Below are positions 17,794-27,025 of a DNA stretch of 64,000 bases, in pieces (positions within the stretch are counted from its first letter, which is position 1; every line of letters begins with the position of its first letter). Source of the DNA: Paenibacillus antarcticus (GTDB lineage Bacteria; Bacillota; Bacilli; Paenibacillales; Paenibacillaceae); assembly GCF_001637225.1 (NCBI RefSeq), contig NZ_LVJI01000030.1, positions 91,328 through 155,327 of the forward strand, in the 5' to 3' direction. The position numbers and the translations under genes are program-made. The notes beneath the pieces are model-generated. The model made no database searches. It was not told where the DNA came from and worked only from the letters and a program-made list of their open reading frames with translations.

Positions 17794-20055
17794 ATGGACT
17801 CGAAAGAAACGTCATCAGGCAAGTCATTTTCATATAAGGATGTCAGCTACAAGTATAGCGTGTTAACACGCTATACTCTGTTTTTATTTATAGTTGTGTT
17901 ATTCTATGTTTCACTTGCACCTAAGGTATTGCCCGAACGTTATGATATACATCGAGGTTCATACAGCGAGAAAGAAATAACGGCACCAGTACAAATCCCC
18001 AATAGTAAGGCAACGTTAAAAGCACAAGAGAAAGCAGCTGAACAAGTTAAGCCTGATTATAGTATTATTTCACTTCGAAATGATTTGCTAGTTGTTCAGA
18101 TTCTTGATCGCATTGATCGACTTAATCAAGATGATCAAGTATCCAATCAGGATAAAGTTACAATTTATAGTAAGGAAATTCCACAGAGAGCTCAGGAATT
18201 TGTGCAAAATTTCGTGAATAGTAGCCGAAGTTCAGGAGCATACTCCGATAATCTGATGGATGAAATGCTGCGAGTGATTAACCAACAGACATATCGTATT
18301 CCAGAGGAAACGTTTATAAAAATACCTAGACTTACAAGTGAAGATATTCAGGCTATGAAACCCGTGGCTCGGAATATTGTTGAGAAATTGAGTAATGATC
18401 AGATCATGGATGCTCAAACAGCTCGAGCTAAAGTGGCGGAAGCCGTGAGTACAAGCTCTCTTAGTCAGCGGACATTACGAGAAGTTGTGCAAGAAATTGC
18501 ACGATTGGCGCTTACAGCGAATAAATTTTACGATGAGGAAACAACGAAGGAAGCCAAAGTTCAGGCACGCGAGGATACAGATACCGTTTTCATTAAGCAA
18601 GGCGACATTCTCGTAAGTAAGGGACAATTTGTCACTGATGAATTATATGCCTTTTTAGATGATAATAAGCTTCTGAAGAACGAGGTTAATTATTGGCCAC
18701 AACTAGGGCTTTTCTTGTTATCATGTTTGTTGGCATTTGGACTGCATATGTTCATTCGCCAATCTAGTGCGGGTAAATATAGATACAATAATTCACAGTT
18801 ATTGATGCTTGTCCTTATTTTTGTTATTACGGTTCTTTCAATGAACATGGTAAGTATAGTGCAGAATAGTGTTCATCCTTATATAGGTTACATTGCTCCA
18901 GTGGCTCTGGGTGCAATACTTGTATCGTTACTTATGGATGTTACATTGGCTTTCTTTTGCGCTATGATATTTAGTATATTGTCTAGTGTGATATTAAATG
19001 TTAATCAGGGACAAATTTTTGATTTTCATTTCGGGTTCTTTACAATGGTTGTTTCATATGCCGCTATATCTGCTATTCATAAGGCTAGCCAGCGATCTAC
19101 CTTACTTAAGGGTGGTATCATGGTGAGTCTGTTCGGATCGATCGCTGTATTTGTGTTGATCTTAATTGACGGTAAGGATTGGAGCCAGATACAAACGTTA
19201 TATACCCTTGCCTTTGCGTTTGCAGGGGGGCTACTAACGGCAGTTCTTGTTATTGGACTGATGCCATTTTTTGAAGTCACATTTGGAATTTTGTCTGCCT
19301 TGAAGTTGGTAGAATTGTCTAGTCCTAATCATCCGTTACTTCGTAAGTTACTTACAGAGACACCTGGTACTTATCACCATAGTGTTATGGTAGGTAATCT
19401 TTCAGAAGCAGCTGCCGAGGCTATTGGTGCAAATGGATTGTTATGTAGAGTTGGTTCATACTATCATGATATAGGTAAGACGAAACGACCGAGTTATTTC
19501 ATTGAGAATCAGAATCATATGGAGAATCCACATGATTCTCTTGATCCTAAACTTAGTAAATCAATTATTATAGCTCATGCTAGAGATGGCGTGGAGATGT
19601 TGAAAGACTATAAGTTGCCCAAGCTCATTAGAGATATTGCTGAACAGCATCACGGAACAACATTTTTACATTTCTTTTATCACAAAGCATTGAAAAAAGC
19701 TGAGGAACAAGGCGTAGAGCCTGAATTCACAGAACTTGACTTTCGCTATCCTGGTCCAAAGGCGCAGTCTAAAGAAGCTGCTGTTGTTGGGATTGCAGAT
19801 AGTGTAGAGGCTGCGGTTCGTTCATTACGCAATCCTACGGTAGACCAAGTGGAGACTATGATTGAGAAAATAATAAAAAATCGCATGGATGACCATCAGT
19901 TCAATGAGTGTGACCTCACTATGAAGGAATTGGATATTATCGGTAAAACATTGAAAGAAAGCGTGATGGGGATATTCCATTCTAGAATTGAATACCCAGA
20001 AGAAATAAAGAAGACAACGAAGATCGTCGAGAATGACAATAGAAAGGATGTTTAA
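17794..20055 (+). CDS. pgpH: Cyclic di-AMP phosphodiesterase PgpH (7TM-HD)
   Basis: PgpH (YqfF) hydrolyses the second messenger c-di-AMP. The 753-residue protein has an N-terminal membrane helix (LFLFIVVLFYVSL), a large extracellular 7TMR-HDED domain, seven membrane helices at about residues 300-505, and a cytoplasmic HD domain. HD ligands are visible in YHHSVMVGNL (near 528), YYHDIGK (near 556), IIAHARDG and EQHHGTTFLHFF. It is a little longer than the B. subtilis protein. ybeY follows three bases after its stop. Confidence 0.95.
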   Translation: MDSKETSSGKSFSYKDVSYKYSVLTRYTLFLFIVVLFYVSLAPKVLPERYDIHRGSYSEKEITAPVQIPNSKATLKAQEKAAEQVKPDYSIISLRNDLLVVQILDRIDRLNQDDQVSNQDKVTIYSKEIPQRAQEFVQNFVNSSRSSGAYSDNLMDEMLRVINQQTYRIPEETFIKIPRLTSEDIQAMKPVARNIVEKLSNDQIMDAQTARAKVAEAVSTSSLSQRTLREVVQEIARLALTANKFYDEETTKEAKVQAREDTDTVFIKQGDILVSKGQFVTDELYAFLDDNKLLKNEVNYWPQLGLFLLSCLLAFGLHMFIRQSSAGKYRYNNSQLLMLVLIFVITVLSMNMVSIVQNSVHPYIGYIAPVALGAILVSLLMDVTLAFFCAMIFSILSSVILNVNQGQIFDFHFGFFTMVVSYAAISAIHKASQRSTLLKGGIMVSLFGSIAVFVLILIDGKDWSQIQTLYTLAFAFAGGLLTAVLVIGLMPFFEVTFGILSALKLVELSSPNHPLLRKLLTETPGTYHHSVMVGNLSEAAAEAIGANGLLCRVGSYYHDIGKTKRPSYFIENQNHMENPHDSLDPKLSKSIIIAHARDGVEMLKDYKLPKLIRDIAEQHHGTTFLHFFYHKALKKAEEQGVEPEFTELDFRYPGPKAQSKEAAVVGIADSVEAAVRSLRNPTVDQVETMIEKIIKNRMDDHQFNECDLTMKELDIIGKTLKESVMGIFHSRIEYPEEIKKTTKIVENDNRKDV

Positions 20056-20058
20056 CAT

Positions 20059-20556
20059 ATGAGTCTACAACTGGCTTGGAGTAACGAGCAGTCGGAATAT
20101 GAAATCAATGCTTCTTTAATATCTTTGCTTGAGTCCGCTTTGCAAAAGGCTGGAGAGGCTGAAAGTGTAATCGATGGGGAGGTTGCACTAACCTTCGTGA
20201 ATGATGAACAGATTCATGAGTTGAATCGGGATTACCGCGGCATTGATCGTCCGACAGATGTGCTTTCTTTTGCTATGAATGATTCATTAGACGATGAACT
20301 TGAAATTGTCTATGAATTAGGAGAAGGAGAAGAGATGGAAGAGATTCCTGATGTGTTGGGTGATATTATTATCTCTGTTTCCCGAGCGAAATTACAAAGT
20401 GAAGAATTTGGTCATTCATTGGAGCGCGAAATTGGGTTCTTATTCGTTCATGGATTCTTGCATTTGCTTGGTTATGATCATCAAGACAAAGCTTCCGAAG
20501 ATGAAATGATGGGCAAACAAGAGGCTGTTCTCGTTCAAGTGGGGTTGAATCGATAA
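20059..20556 (+). CDS. ybeY: Endoribonuclease YbeY
   Basis: YbeY is a zinc-dependent enzyme involved in 16S rRNA maturation and ribosome quality control. At 165 residues it has the full family motif H-x3-H-x5-H in HGFLHLLGYDH (residues about 131-141) and the preceding RPTDVLSFAM segment. GAAAGGATG upstream gives a ribosome site for ATG 20059. Its TAA stop shares one base with the dgkA ATG. Confidence 0.96.
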   Translation: MSLQLAWSNEQSEYEINASLISLLESALQKAGEAESVIDGEVALTFVNDEQIHELNRDYRGIDRPTDVLSFAMNDSLDDELEIVYELGEGEEMEEIPDVLGDIIISVSRAKLQSEEFGHSLEREIGFLFVHGFLHLLGYDHQDKASEDEMMGKQEAVLVQVGLNR

Positions 20557-20924
20557 TGAGTAAGAAATCCTTCTTTTCTTCTTTTGGTTTTGCGGCGGAA
20601 GGAATCAGATACGCCATGACTACTCAGAGAAATATGAAGGTGCATGGGGTGGTAGCTCTATTGGTTATAGTGGCTGCTGCTGTTTTGCAATTATCGAGCA
20701 TACGATGGCTGTTTCTTCTTCTAGCTATCACCTTAGTATTAACAGCAGAGATGTTTAACACAGCTTTAGAGGCTGTTGTAGACCTTATATCAAGTGATAT
20801 CCATCCTTTGGCTAAAGCGGCCAAGGATACTGCCGCAGGAGCTGTGCTTCTTACTGCGGCTTTTGCAGTGGTTGTAGGAATTGTGGTCTTCTACAGACCC
20901 CTTGTGGCGTTATTTGGGGGATAA
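20556..20924 (+). CDS. dgkA: Undecaprenol/diacylglycerol kinase DgkA
   Basis: This 122-residue integral membrane kinase has three predicted membrane helices. In Gram-positive bacteria the family phosphorylates undecaprenol, recycling the cell wall lipid carrier. The active site helix AEMFNTALEAVVDL is intact, and the N-terminal GFAAEGIRYAM segment is typical. It is coupled to ybeY. The spacer that follows carries the triple repeat ahead of cdd. Confidence 0.95.
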   Translation: MSKKSFFSSFGFAAEGIRYAMTTQRNMKVHGVVALLVIVAAAVLQLSSIRWLFLLLAITLVLTAEMFNTALEAVVDLISSDIHPLAKAAKDTAAGAVLLTAAFAVVVGIVVFYRPLVALFGG

Positions 20925-20952
20925 AATATAGTATTGATCAAAAACTAAGGAC

Positions 20953-21145
20953 ATGCTTCCGATGCAAGTTTTTTTACGAAGTATATCAAGAAGTAACGCT
21001 TTAAAAAACTTTAAGCGTATGCTTCCGATGCAAGTTTTTTTACGGAGTATATCAAGAAGTAACGTTTTAAAAAAACTTTAAGCGTATGCTTCCGATGCAA
21101 GTTTTTTTACGAAGTATATCAAGAAGTAACGCTTTAAAAAAACTT
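20953..21145 (+). repeat. Three tandem 66-67 bp direct repeats upstream of cdd
   Basis: Units start at 20953, 21019 and 21086, each beginning ATGCTTCCGATGCAAG. They are almost identical: unit 2 differs in ACGGAG for ACGAAG and AACGTTTT for AACGCTTT, and the A tract has 6, 7 and 7 bases. Each unit contains an inverted repeat, AAGTTTTTTTA pairing with TAAAAAAACTT (11 bp in units with 7 A) around a loop of about 24 bases. The last unit runs directly into the cdd ribosome site AGGAGG. No reading frame is visible. The function is unknown. Confidence 0.95.
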
Positions 21146-21159
21146 TTAGGAGGTCTCAT

Positions 21160-21567
21160 ATGGACTCGAAGTCGTTGTTGGAAGAAGCTATTAAAGCGCG
21201 TGAGAAAGCCTATATTCCGTACTCACACTTTGGTGTAGGTGCTGCGCTGTTAGATAGCGAAGGACAGGTATATCATGGATGTAATATTGAGAATGCAGCC
21301 TATGGGCCTACAAACTGTGCTGAACGGACAGCTATGTTCAGTGCAATTGCGAATGGTCATCAGGCGCGTAGTTTTAAAGCAATCGCAGTTGTCGCAGATA
21401 CAGAAGGACCCGTTGCTCCTTGTGGTGTTTGTCGTCAAGTGATGGTAGAACTGTGTGATCTGGATATGCTAGTTATTCTAGGCAATCTAAAAGGTGAAAT
21501 CCGTGAAACGACCGTGCGTGAGTTATTACCGGATTCCTTTGGTCCATCGGATCTAATCAAGAAATAG
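21160..21567 (+). CDS. cdd: Cytidine deaminase
   Basis: Cdd converts cytidine and deoxycytidine to uridine forms in pyrimidine salvage. The 135-residue protein has the zinc motif with C53-A-E55 (TNCAERTA) and PCGVC (C88, C91), plus the substrate segment CNIENAAYGPT. TAGGAGG gives a strong ribosome site. Its position between dgkA and era matches B. subtilis; the triple repeat directly upstream is the unusual part. Confidence 0.97.
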   Translation: MDSKSLLEEAIKAREKAYIPYSHFGVGAALLDSEGQVYHGCNIENAAYGPTNCAERTAMFSAIANGHQARSFKAIAVVADTEGPVAPCGVCRQVMVELCDLDMLVILGNLKGEIRETTVRELLPDSFGPSDLIKK

Positions 21568-21627
21568 TAATGCTACTGAAATGATATTCAAGATATAGAG
21601 GAACATTTTTAGGAGGAAAATAATTAA

Positions 21628-22524
21628 ATGGCAAAATTTAAATCAGGCTTCGTAGGGATTGTTGGAAGACCAAATGTGGGTAAATCAACATTGATGAATC
21701 AGGTGATTGGACAGAAGATCGCAATCATGTCTGACAAACCACAGACTACCCGTAACAAAATTCATGGTGTGTACACAACAGATCATAACCAAATCGTATT
21801 TCTAGATACACCCGGAATTCATAAACGCCAATCCAAGCTTGGTGATTTCATGAATCAGACCGCTCTTAACACTTTAGGTGAAGTAGAAGCTGTGTTGTTC
21901 CTTGTAGATGCAGCTGAAGGAATGGGTGGCGGTGATCGCTATATTGTAGAACAACTTACGAATGTACGAACACCGATTATTCTAGTGTTAAATAAAATTG
22001 ACCGTATTGAACCGCAAGCATTATTACCTCTTATTGAGAGTTATCGTAAGCTGTATGATTTTGCAGAGATTATTCCTGTATCCGCGAAGAACGGAAATAA
22101 TGTCAATACCTTATTAAAGGAATTGGAGAAGTACTTACCAGAAGGACCGCAGTATTATCCTGCAGATCAGATTACAGATCACCCAGAGCAATTTGTATGT
22201 GCTGAGCTCGTTCGTGAGAAAATACTTCATTTGACGAGAGAAGAGATTCCACATTCCATCGCAGTTATGATTGAAGATATGAAAGTTCAGGATAATGGTG
22301 TGGTGCATATTTCTGCTGTAATATTTGTGGAAAGAAGTTCGCAGAAGGGTATTATCATTGGTAAGCAAGGTGCGATGTTGAAGGAAATTGGACAGTTAGC
22401 ACGTCATGATATTCAGAACTTGTTGGGGTCCAAAATTTTCTTGGAAATTTGGGTCAAAGTTAAAAAAGATTGGCGCAATCAAGATCGAGTTCTTCGTGAT
22501 CTAGGTTTCCACCGCGGAAACTAG
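21628..22524 (+). CDS. era: GTPase Era
   Basis: Era is an essential GTPase that binds the 3' end of 16S rRNA during 30S assembly. The 298-residue protein has G1 GRPNVGKS at residues 13-20, DTPGIH, NKID and a C-terminal KH domain with GIIIGKQGAMLKEIG. TTTAGGAGG lies before ATG 21628. It is followed by yqzL and recO, the conserved order. Confidence 0.97.
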   Translation: MAKFKSGFVGIVGRPNVGKSTLMNQVIGQKIAIMSDKPQTTRNKIHGVYTTDHNQIVFLDTPGIHKRQSKLGDFMNQTALNTLGEVEAVLFLVDAAEGMGGGDRYIVEQLTNVRTPIILVLNKIDRIEPQALLPLIESYRKLYDFAEIIPVSAKNGNNVNTLLKELEKYLPEGPQYYPADQITDHPEQFVCAELVREKILHLTREEIPHSIAVMIEDMKVQDNGVVHISAVIFVERSSQKGIIIGKQGAMLKEIGQLARHDIQNLLGSKIFLEIWVKVKKDWRNQDRVLRDLGFHRGN

Positions 22525-22629
22525 AGCTTTTATACTGGTTGGTAGGAATTGCAACACATATAACCTCGTACAAAGCACATCCTAATTTTGAAGATGCAGA
22601 CGCATTTCCAAAGGAAAGGATGAATACGT

Positions 22630-22779
22630 ATGCGAGATTTTTCGTGGAAGTATTTTGCGATGACTGGAGATGTCGATGCTTATTTGTTATTCAAAGAAGC
22701 AGGCGGCTCTTCAGATCAGGTGTTGTTTGCAACAGAACCAGTGGTAGAAGAGATGGTTGATTATGAAGAGAACGAATGA
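22630..22779 (+). CDS. yqzL: YqzL-like small protein
   Basis: This is a 49-residue reading frame between era and recO, starting MRDFSWKYFAMTGDVDAYLLF and ending with an acidic tail. It matches the YqzL family, small conserved proteins of unknown function always found here in Bacillus. AAAGGAAAGG upstream of ATG 22630 gives a ribosome site. A 73-residue frame overlapping it (from 22539) is out of phase and is not a gene. Confidence 0.85.
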   Translation: MRDFSWKYFAMTGDVDAYLLFKEAGGSSDQVLFATEPVVEEMVDYEENE

Positions 22780-22812
22780 GTGGTTGCTCCGTGAATGGTT
22801 GGGGGAAGAGGC

Positions 22813-23568
22813 ATGCTTTACAGGGTGGAAGGGATCGTCATCCGCAGCATGGACTACGGTGAAGGGAACAAAATCATTACGCTTTGCACCGAAAACGCGG
22901 GGAAAATAGGAGTACTTGTTCGAGGTGCAAAAAAAGTAAAGAGCCGGCATGCTGCATTGACGCAGCTGTTTACGTTAGGTGAATATGTATTTTTTCGAAA
23001 CGGGACGGGATTAGGCACATTAAATGCAGGTGAAATATCGGTGTCTCATTATCGTTTGCGTGGAGATCTCTATATGGCAGCTTATGCATCCTATGCTTGT
23101 GAGCTGCTTGATCGTATTCTTTTAGATGAGGAGACAGGAAGCTTCTGGTTTCAACAGTTGAAGGCTTGTCTCGGTGAACTGGAAGAAGGGAAAGACCCTG
23201 GAATTATTCTCAACGTATATGAAATGAAAATGTTACAGACTGCTGGATACGCCCCAGAGTTGGATGCCTGTGTCTCATGTGGGCAATCACGAAGTGATGA
23301 GGACTTACTCATAAGTCCTCGCCTTGGTGGTGTATTATGTACGTATTGTCGGCATATGGATCCTCAATCTTTGAAAATTACGCCTCGCGCATTAAAGTTA
23401 CTGCGTATATTTGAAAGGCTTGATCTAAGAAAACTTGGGAATATTGATGTGAAGGAAGAAACTAAGCTGGAATTGAAGAAAGTCATGAGATCCTTTATAG
23501 ATATGCAATTAGGTGTGAATCTTAAGTCGAGAAATTTCCTGGATCAGATGGATAAATATGAAATTTGA
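22813..23568 (+). CDS. recO: DNA repair protein RecO
   Basis: RecO loads RecA with RecR and anneals complementary strands. The protein is 251 residues from ATG 22813, which I prefer over 22795 because GGGGGAAGAG lies just before it and family members begin MLYRVEGIVI. An OB fold N-terminal domain (IVIRSMDYGEGNKI, VRGAKKVKSRHAALTQLF) is followed by a helical part with a zinc site formed by CVSCG and CTYC. Confidence 0.95.
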   Translation: MLYRVEGIVIRSMDYGEGNKIITLCTENAGKIGVLVRGAKKVKSRHAALTQLFTLGEYVFFRNGTGLGTLNAGEISVSHYRLRGDLYMAAYASYACELLDRILLDEETGSFWFQQLKACLGELEEGKDPGIILNVYEMKMLQTAGYAPELDACVSCGQSRSDEDLLISPRLGGVLCTYCRHMDPQSLKITPRALKLLRIFERLDLRKLGNIDVKEETKLELKKVMRSFIDMQLGVNLKSRNFLDQMDKYEI

Positions 23569-23593
23569 CGAATGGGATAATATCTATTAGTAT
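23565..23593 (+). promoter_or_regulatory. Possible sigma-A promoter of glyQS
   Basis: TTGACG (23565-23570) overlaps the recO stop; TAGTAT lies 17 bases further. The -10 match is only four of six, so this is tentative, but a start near 23600 would fit the T-box leader. Confidence 0.4.
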
Positions 23594-23619
23594 ATTATAA
23601 GATTATATTTATTTAATTA

Positions 23620-23846
23620 TAACATGCATTGATCGAGAAAGTAGCGATTTAGATCCTTTAGCGAGTTGGGAACGGTGAAAGCCCAACGGAGAGAAATCGT
23701 GAAAAGGCAACTCGGGAGCATGAATGAATGATAAAAGTGGATTCTGCTTTAGCTTTAAGCGCAAGCATAATCAAGTAGGGTGGAACCGCGGGATATAAGC
23801 TCTCGTCCCTATGTCTGTTCAGCAGGCGTAGAGACGAGGGCTTTTT
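23620..23846 (+). promoter_or_regulatory. T-box leader of glyQS, specifier GGC
   Basis: The T-box sequence AGGGTGGAACCGCG is at 23777-23790 and precedes a terminator hairpin: AGCTCTCGTC (23798-23807) pairs with GACGAGGGCT (23833-23842) and T residues follow. The GGC at 23706-23708, in GAAAAGGCAACTC, aligns with the specifier of the B. subtilis glyQS leader as I recall it and would read tRNA-Gly. Uncharged tRNA-Gly should pair with the T-box and stabilise the antiterminator, raising glyQS expression. Confidence 0.93.
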
Positions 23847-23909
23847 GCTGTTCAGACAGGATATGTGAATGTAATAAACCTGAAAAAAAAGCAAAGGAGC
23901 GATGCTAGA

Positions 23910-24788
23910 ATGAATTTTCAACAAATGATTCTTACACTACAGCAGTTCTGGGCAGATCAAAATTGTATTATTGTCCAACCGTATGATACGGAAAAAGGTG
24001 CGGGTACCATGAATCCGATGACGTATTTGCATTCGATTGGTCCAGAACCGTGGAATGTGGCATATGTAGAGCCATCCCGTCGCCCAAGCGATGGACGATA
24101 TGGAGAGAATCCTAATCGGCTTTATCAGCATCACCAATTCCAGGTTATTCTTAAACCTTCGCCTGATAATATTCAAGAAATTTATTTGGAGAGTTTAAAA
24201 CGTCTTGGTATTGATCCTCTACAACATGATATAAGATTCGTTGAAGACAACTGGGAAGCACCAACATTGGGTGCATGGGGCTTAGGTTGGGAAGTATGGC
24301 TTGACGGTATGGAAGTAACACAATTCACGTACTTCCAACAAGTTGGAGGAATTGATGCAAGTCCTGTCGCTGTTGAAATAACTTACGGCATGGAGCGTCT
24401 CGCGTCGTACATTCAGGATAAAGAAAATGTATTTGACCTTGAATGGGTAAATGGGATTACATATGGTGATGTGTTTCATCAAGCGGAAGTTGAACATTCC
24501 AAATACACATTTGAAGTGTCTGATGTGAAGATGTTGTTCACATTATTTAATATGTATGAAGAGGAAGCTAATAAAGCGATGGAGCAAAATTTAGTGTTCC
24601 CTGCGTATGATTACGTATTGAAGTGTTCTCACACATTCAACTTACTTGATGCTCGTGGAGCAATCAGCGTAACTGAACGGACGGGTTACATTATTCGCGT
24701 AAGAAATTTGGCGCGACAAATAGCTGCCTCTTATTTGGGAGAACGCGAGAAATTGGGCTTCCCGCTTTGTAAGAAAGGAGACGTTTAA
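23910..24788 (+). CDS. glyQ: Glycine-tRNA ligase alpha subunit
   Basis: GlyQ is the aminoacylation subunit of the bacterial alpha2-beta2 glycyl-tRNA synthetase. From ATG 23910 (AAAGGAGC nine bases upstream) it has 292 residues and begins MNFQQMILTLQQFWADQNC, the family start. Further motifs are GAGTMNP, YVEPSRRPSDGRYGENPNRL and MEVTQFTYFQQVGG. The glyS GTG follows one base after the stop. Expression is under the T-box. Confidence 0.97.
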   Translation: MNFQQMILTLQQFWADQNCIIVQPYDTEKGAGTMNPMTYLHSIGPEPWNVAYVEPSRRPSDGRYGENPNRLYQHHQFQVILKPSPDNIQEIYLESLKRLGIDPLQHDIRFVEDNWEAPTLGAWGLGWEVWLDGMEVTQFTYFQQVGGIDASPVAVEITYGMERLASYIQDKENVFDLEWVNGITYGDVFHQAEVEHSKYTFEVSDVKMLFTLFNMYEEEANKAMEQNLVFPAYDYVLKCSHTFNLLDARGAISVTERTGYIIRVRNLARQIAASYLGEREKLGFPLCKKGDV

Positions 24789-24789
24789 C

Positions 24790-26868
24790 GTGGCTAAAGA
24801 CTTATTGTTTGAGATTGGGTTGGAAGAAGTTCCTGCCCGATTTATACGTACTGCTGTAGAACAGTTGGAAGAGCGTATGATTAAGTGGTTAGAGCAGTCA
24901 AGAATCTCATATGGACAAGTGCATGCTTATGCAACTCCACGTCGTTTAGCGGTACTCGTGGAAGGTGTAGCGGAGAAGCAAGAAGATATTGAGGAAGAAG
25001 TAAAAGGCCCATCTCGCAAAATTGCTCAGGATGCTAGTGGGGCTTGGAGTAAAGCCGCTTTAGGGTTTGCTCGTAGCCAAGGTGTTGATCCTGAACAGTT
25101 TACGTTCCAAGAGTTAAATGGCGTTGAATATATATATGCAACTAAGAGCAGTTTAGGAGTAGAGACTTCAAGCATTCTATCGGAAGGCTTATTGGGCATT
25201 CTTACTTCAATGACGTTTCCTAAGAATATGCGCTGGGGCGCTCATGAATTTAAATTTGTCCGTCCGATTCGTTGGCTAATAGCTCTATTTGGAACGGATG
25301 TCATAGAACTTGAAATTACAGATGTGAAATCAGGTAATGTGACACGAGGTCATCGATTCTTAGGGGAAGATGCTGTTGTTAGAGAACCTTCCGCATATTT
25401 GGATGTGCTTCGAAGCCAGTCTGTTATTGCATGTGTGAATGAACGTAAGGATTTGATTGAGAAACAGATTAAGGCGCTTGCAGAAGAGAAACAGTGGAAA
25501 ATTGCAGTTAAAGACGATCTGCTTGAAGAAGTTTTGTTTCTTGTTGAAACACCAACGGCGTTATTTGGAACTTTTGATCCTGCCTTTCTGGAAATTCCGC
25601 AAGAAGTATTGATTACTTCAATGAGGGAGCATCAACGTTATTTTCCAGTATTAAATGACCAAGATCAATTACTACCGTTCTTTGTCACTGTACGTAATGG
25701 GAATAGTACTTCTTTGGATGTCATTGCCAAAGGGAATGAGAAAGTATTACGTGCGCGTTTGTCAGATGCGAAATTTTTCTACGAAGAAGATCAGAAACTT
25801 CACATTAAGACCGCTTTGTTGAAACTTGAAAATATTGTATTCCATGAAGAGTTAGGATCGATTGCTGATAAGGTTCGTAGAACACGTCGTATCGCAGATG
25901 GTCTAGCTTCCGCATTACAGATTTCTCAGGAAGATGGAGATGCTGTCTCCCGTGCTGCTGAAATCTGTAAGTTTGATCTTGTCACTCAAATGGTTTATGA
26001 ATTCCCTGAATTACAAGGTGTAATGGGTGAAGACTATGCACGTAAAGCTGGGGAAAAAGAGGAAGTAGCTAAGGCTGTATTCCAACATTATCAACCACGC
26101 TTTGCTGGAGATGACACACCTGATTCAATCGTTGGTGCACTTGTTAGTATTGCTGACAAGATCGATACCATTATTGGTTGTTTCTCTATAGGTATCATTC
26201 CAACAGGATCTCAAGATCCGTATGCACTTCGCCGCCAAGCACAAGGAATTGTTCAAATCATACTTGCGCAAAATCTACCAATTTCATTATCAGAGATACT
26301 CAATATTGCGCTTGATGTTCATGAAAGTCTTCGCAAAATGAAACTTTCCGCTGATGAAGTACGTACAGCTATCGTTGAGTTCTTTGGACTTCGGGTTAAG
26401 AAAATTCTTTCGGAGAACTTACGTTATGATGTTGTAGATGCTGTGATTACGGCAGACTTTGATGATATTGCTTCCGTAGTCTCGCGTGGTAAAGCCTTGA
26501 TGGATGCTGTAATGAACCAGACAGATTTCAAAACGACGGTTGAATCATTTAATCGTGTGAGTAATCTGGGTGGTAAAGCAGAAGAACAATTTGTTATTAA
26601 CGAAGCGCTTCTCCAAGAACAAGGAGAGAAGGAACTTTATAAAGCATGGCAATCTATCCAAGATGGATATCATAGTGCATTGGAACAACGAGATGGACTT
26701 AAAGCGTTGCAATGGCTAGGACAGATCCGTAACGCTATAACAGAATTCTTCGATTCAGTTATGGTTATGGCAGAGGATGAACAAGTAAGAAACAATCGAT
26801 TGGCACTTTTGGCTGCCATTGATAAAGATTTAAAGGGATTCGCAGATTTCACGAAACTTGTGTGGTAA
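24790..26868 (+). CDS. glyS: Glycine-tRNA ligase beta subunit
   Basis: GlyS is the tRNA-binding beta subunit. It is 692 residues, typical length, starting at GTG 24790 (MAKDLLFEIGLEEVPARF) with AAAGGAGACG upstream inside glyQ. Motifs include TPRRLAVLVEG, FPKNMRWG, FVRPIRWL, EHQRYFPV, LSDAKFFYEEDQ and GSQDPYALRRQAQG. In B. subtilis ccpN and ppsR follow; here they are absent and yqxD comes next. Confidence 0.97.
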   Translation: MAKDLLFEIGLEEVPARFIRTAVEQLEERMIKWLEQSRISYGQVHAYATPRRLAVLVEGVAEKQEDIEEEVKGPSRKIAQDASGAWSKAALGFARSQGVDPEQFTFQELNGVEYIYATKSSLGVETSSILSEGLLGILTSMTFPKNMRWGAHEFKFVRPIRWLIALFGTDVIELEITDVKSGNVTRGHRFLGEDAVVREPSAYLDVLRSQSVIACVNERKDLIEKQIKALAEEKQWKIAVKDDLLEEVLFLVETPTALFGTFDPAFLEIPQEVLITSMREHQRYFPVLNDQDQLLPFFVTVRNGNSTSLDVIAKGNEKVLRARLSDAKFFYEEDQKLHIKTALLKLENIVFHEELGSIADKVRRTRRIADGLASALQISQEDGDAVSRAAEICKFDLVTQMVYEFPELQGVMGEDYARKAGEKEEVAKAVFQHYQPRFAGDDTPDSIVGALVSIADKIDTIIGCFSIGIIPTGSQDPYALRRQAQGIVQIILAQNLPISLSEILNIALDVHESLRKMKLSADEVRTAIVEFFGLRVKKILSENLRYDVVDAVITADFDDIASVVSRGKALMDAVMNQTDFKTTVESFNRVSNLGGKAEEQFVINEALLQEQGEKELYKAWQSIQDGYHSALEQRDGLKALQWLGQIRNAITEFFDSVMVMAEDEQVRNNRLALLAAIDKDLKGFADFTKLVW

Positions 26869-27025
26869 TCAAGTCGTAATAGGGTAATTGTATACGGAAA
26901 CCAACATTGATGGGGCCGTGTACAAGTATTTCATCATTTCCCATAAGTTGCTAAGCCTAATTAAGAAGGATTTCAGCTATTCAAGGCGTATATACTATTT
27001 AAGAACTTTATTTTGAGTGGAATAG

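Noticed and set aside
20953..21145. Tandem repeats considered as a CRISPR array
   Set aside because: There are only three units of 66-67 bp with no unique spacers between and no cas genes nearby.
22539..22760. 73-residue frame between era and recO
   Set aside because: It is out of phase with the conserved YqzL frame (22630-22779) and has no family resemblance.
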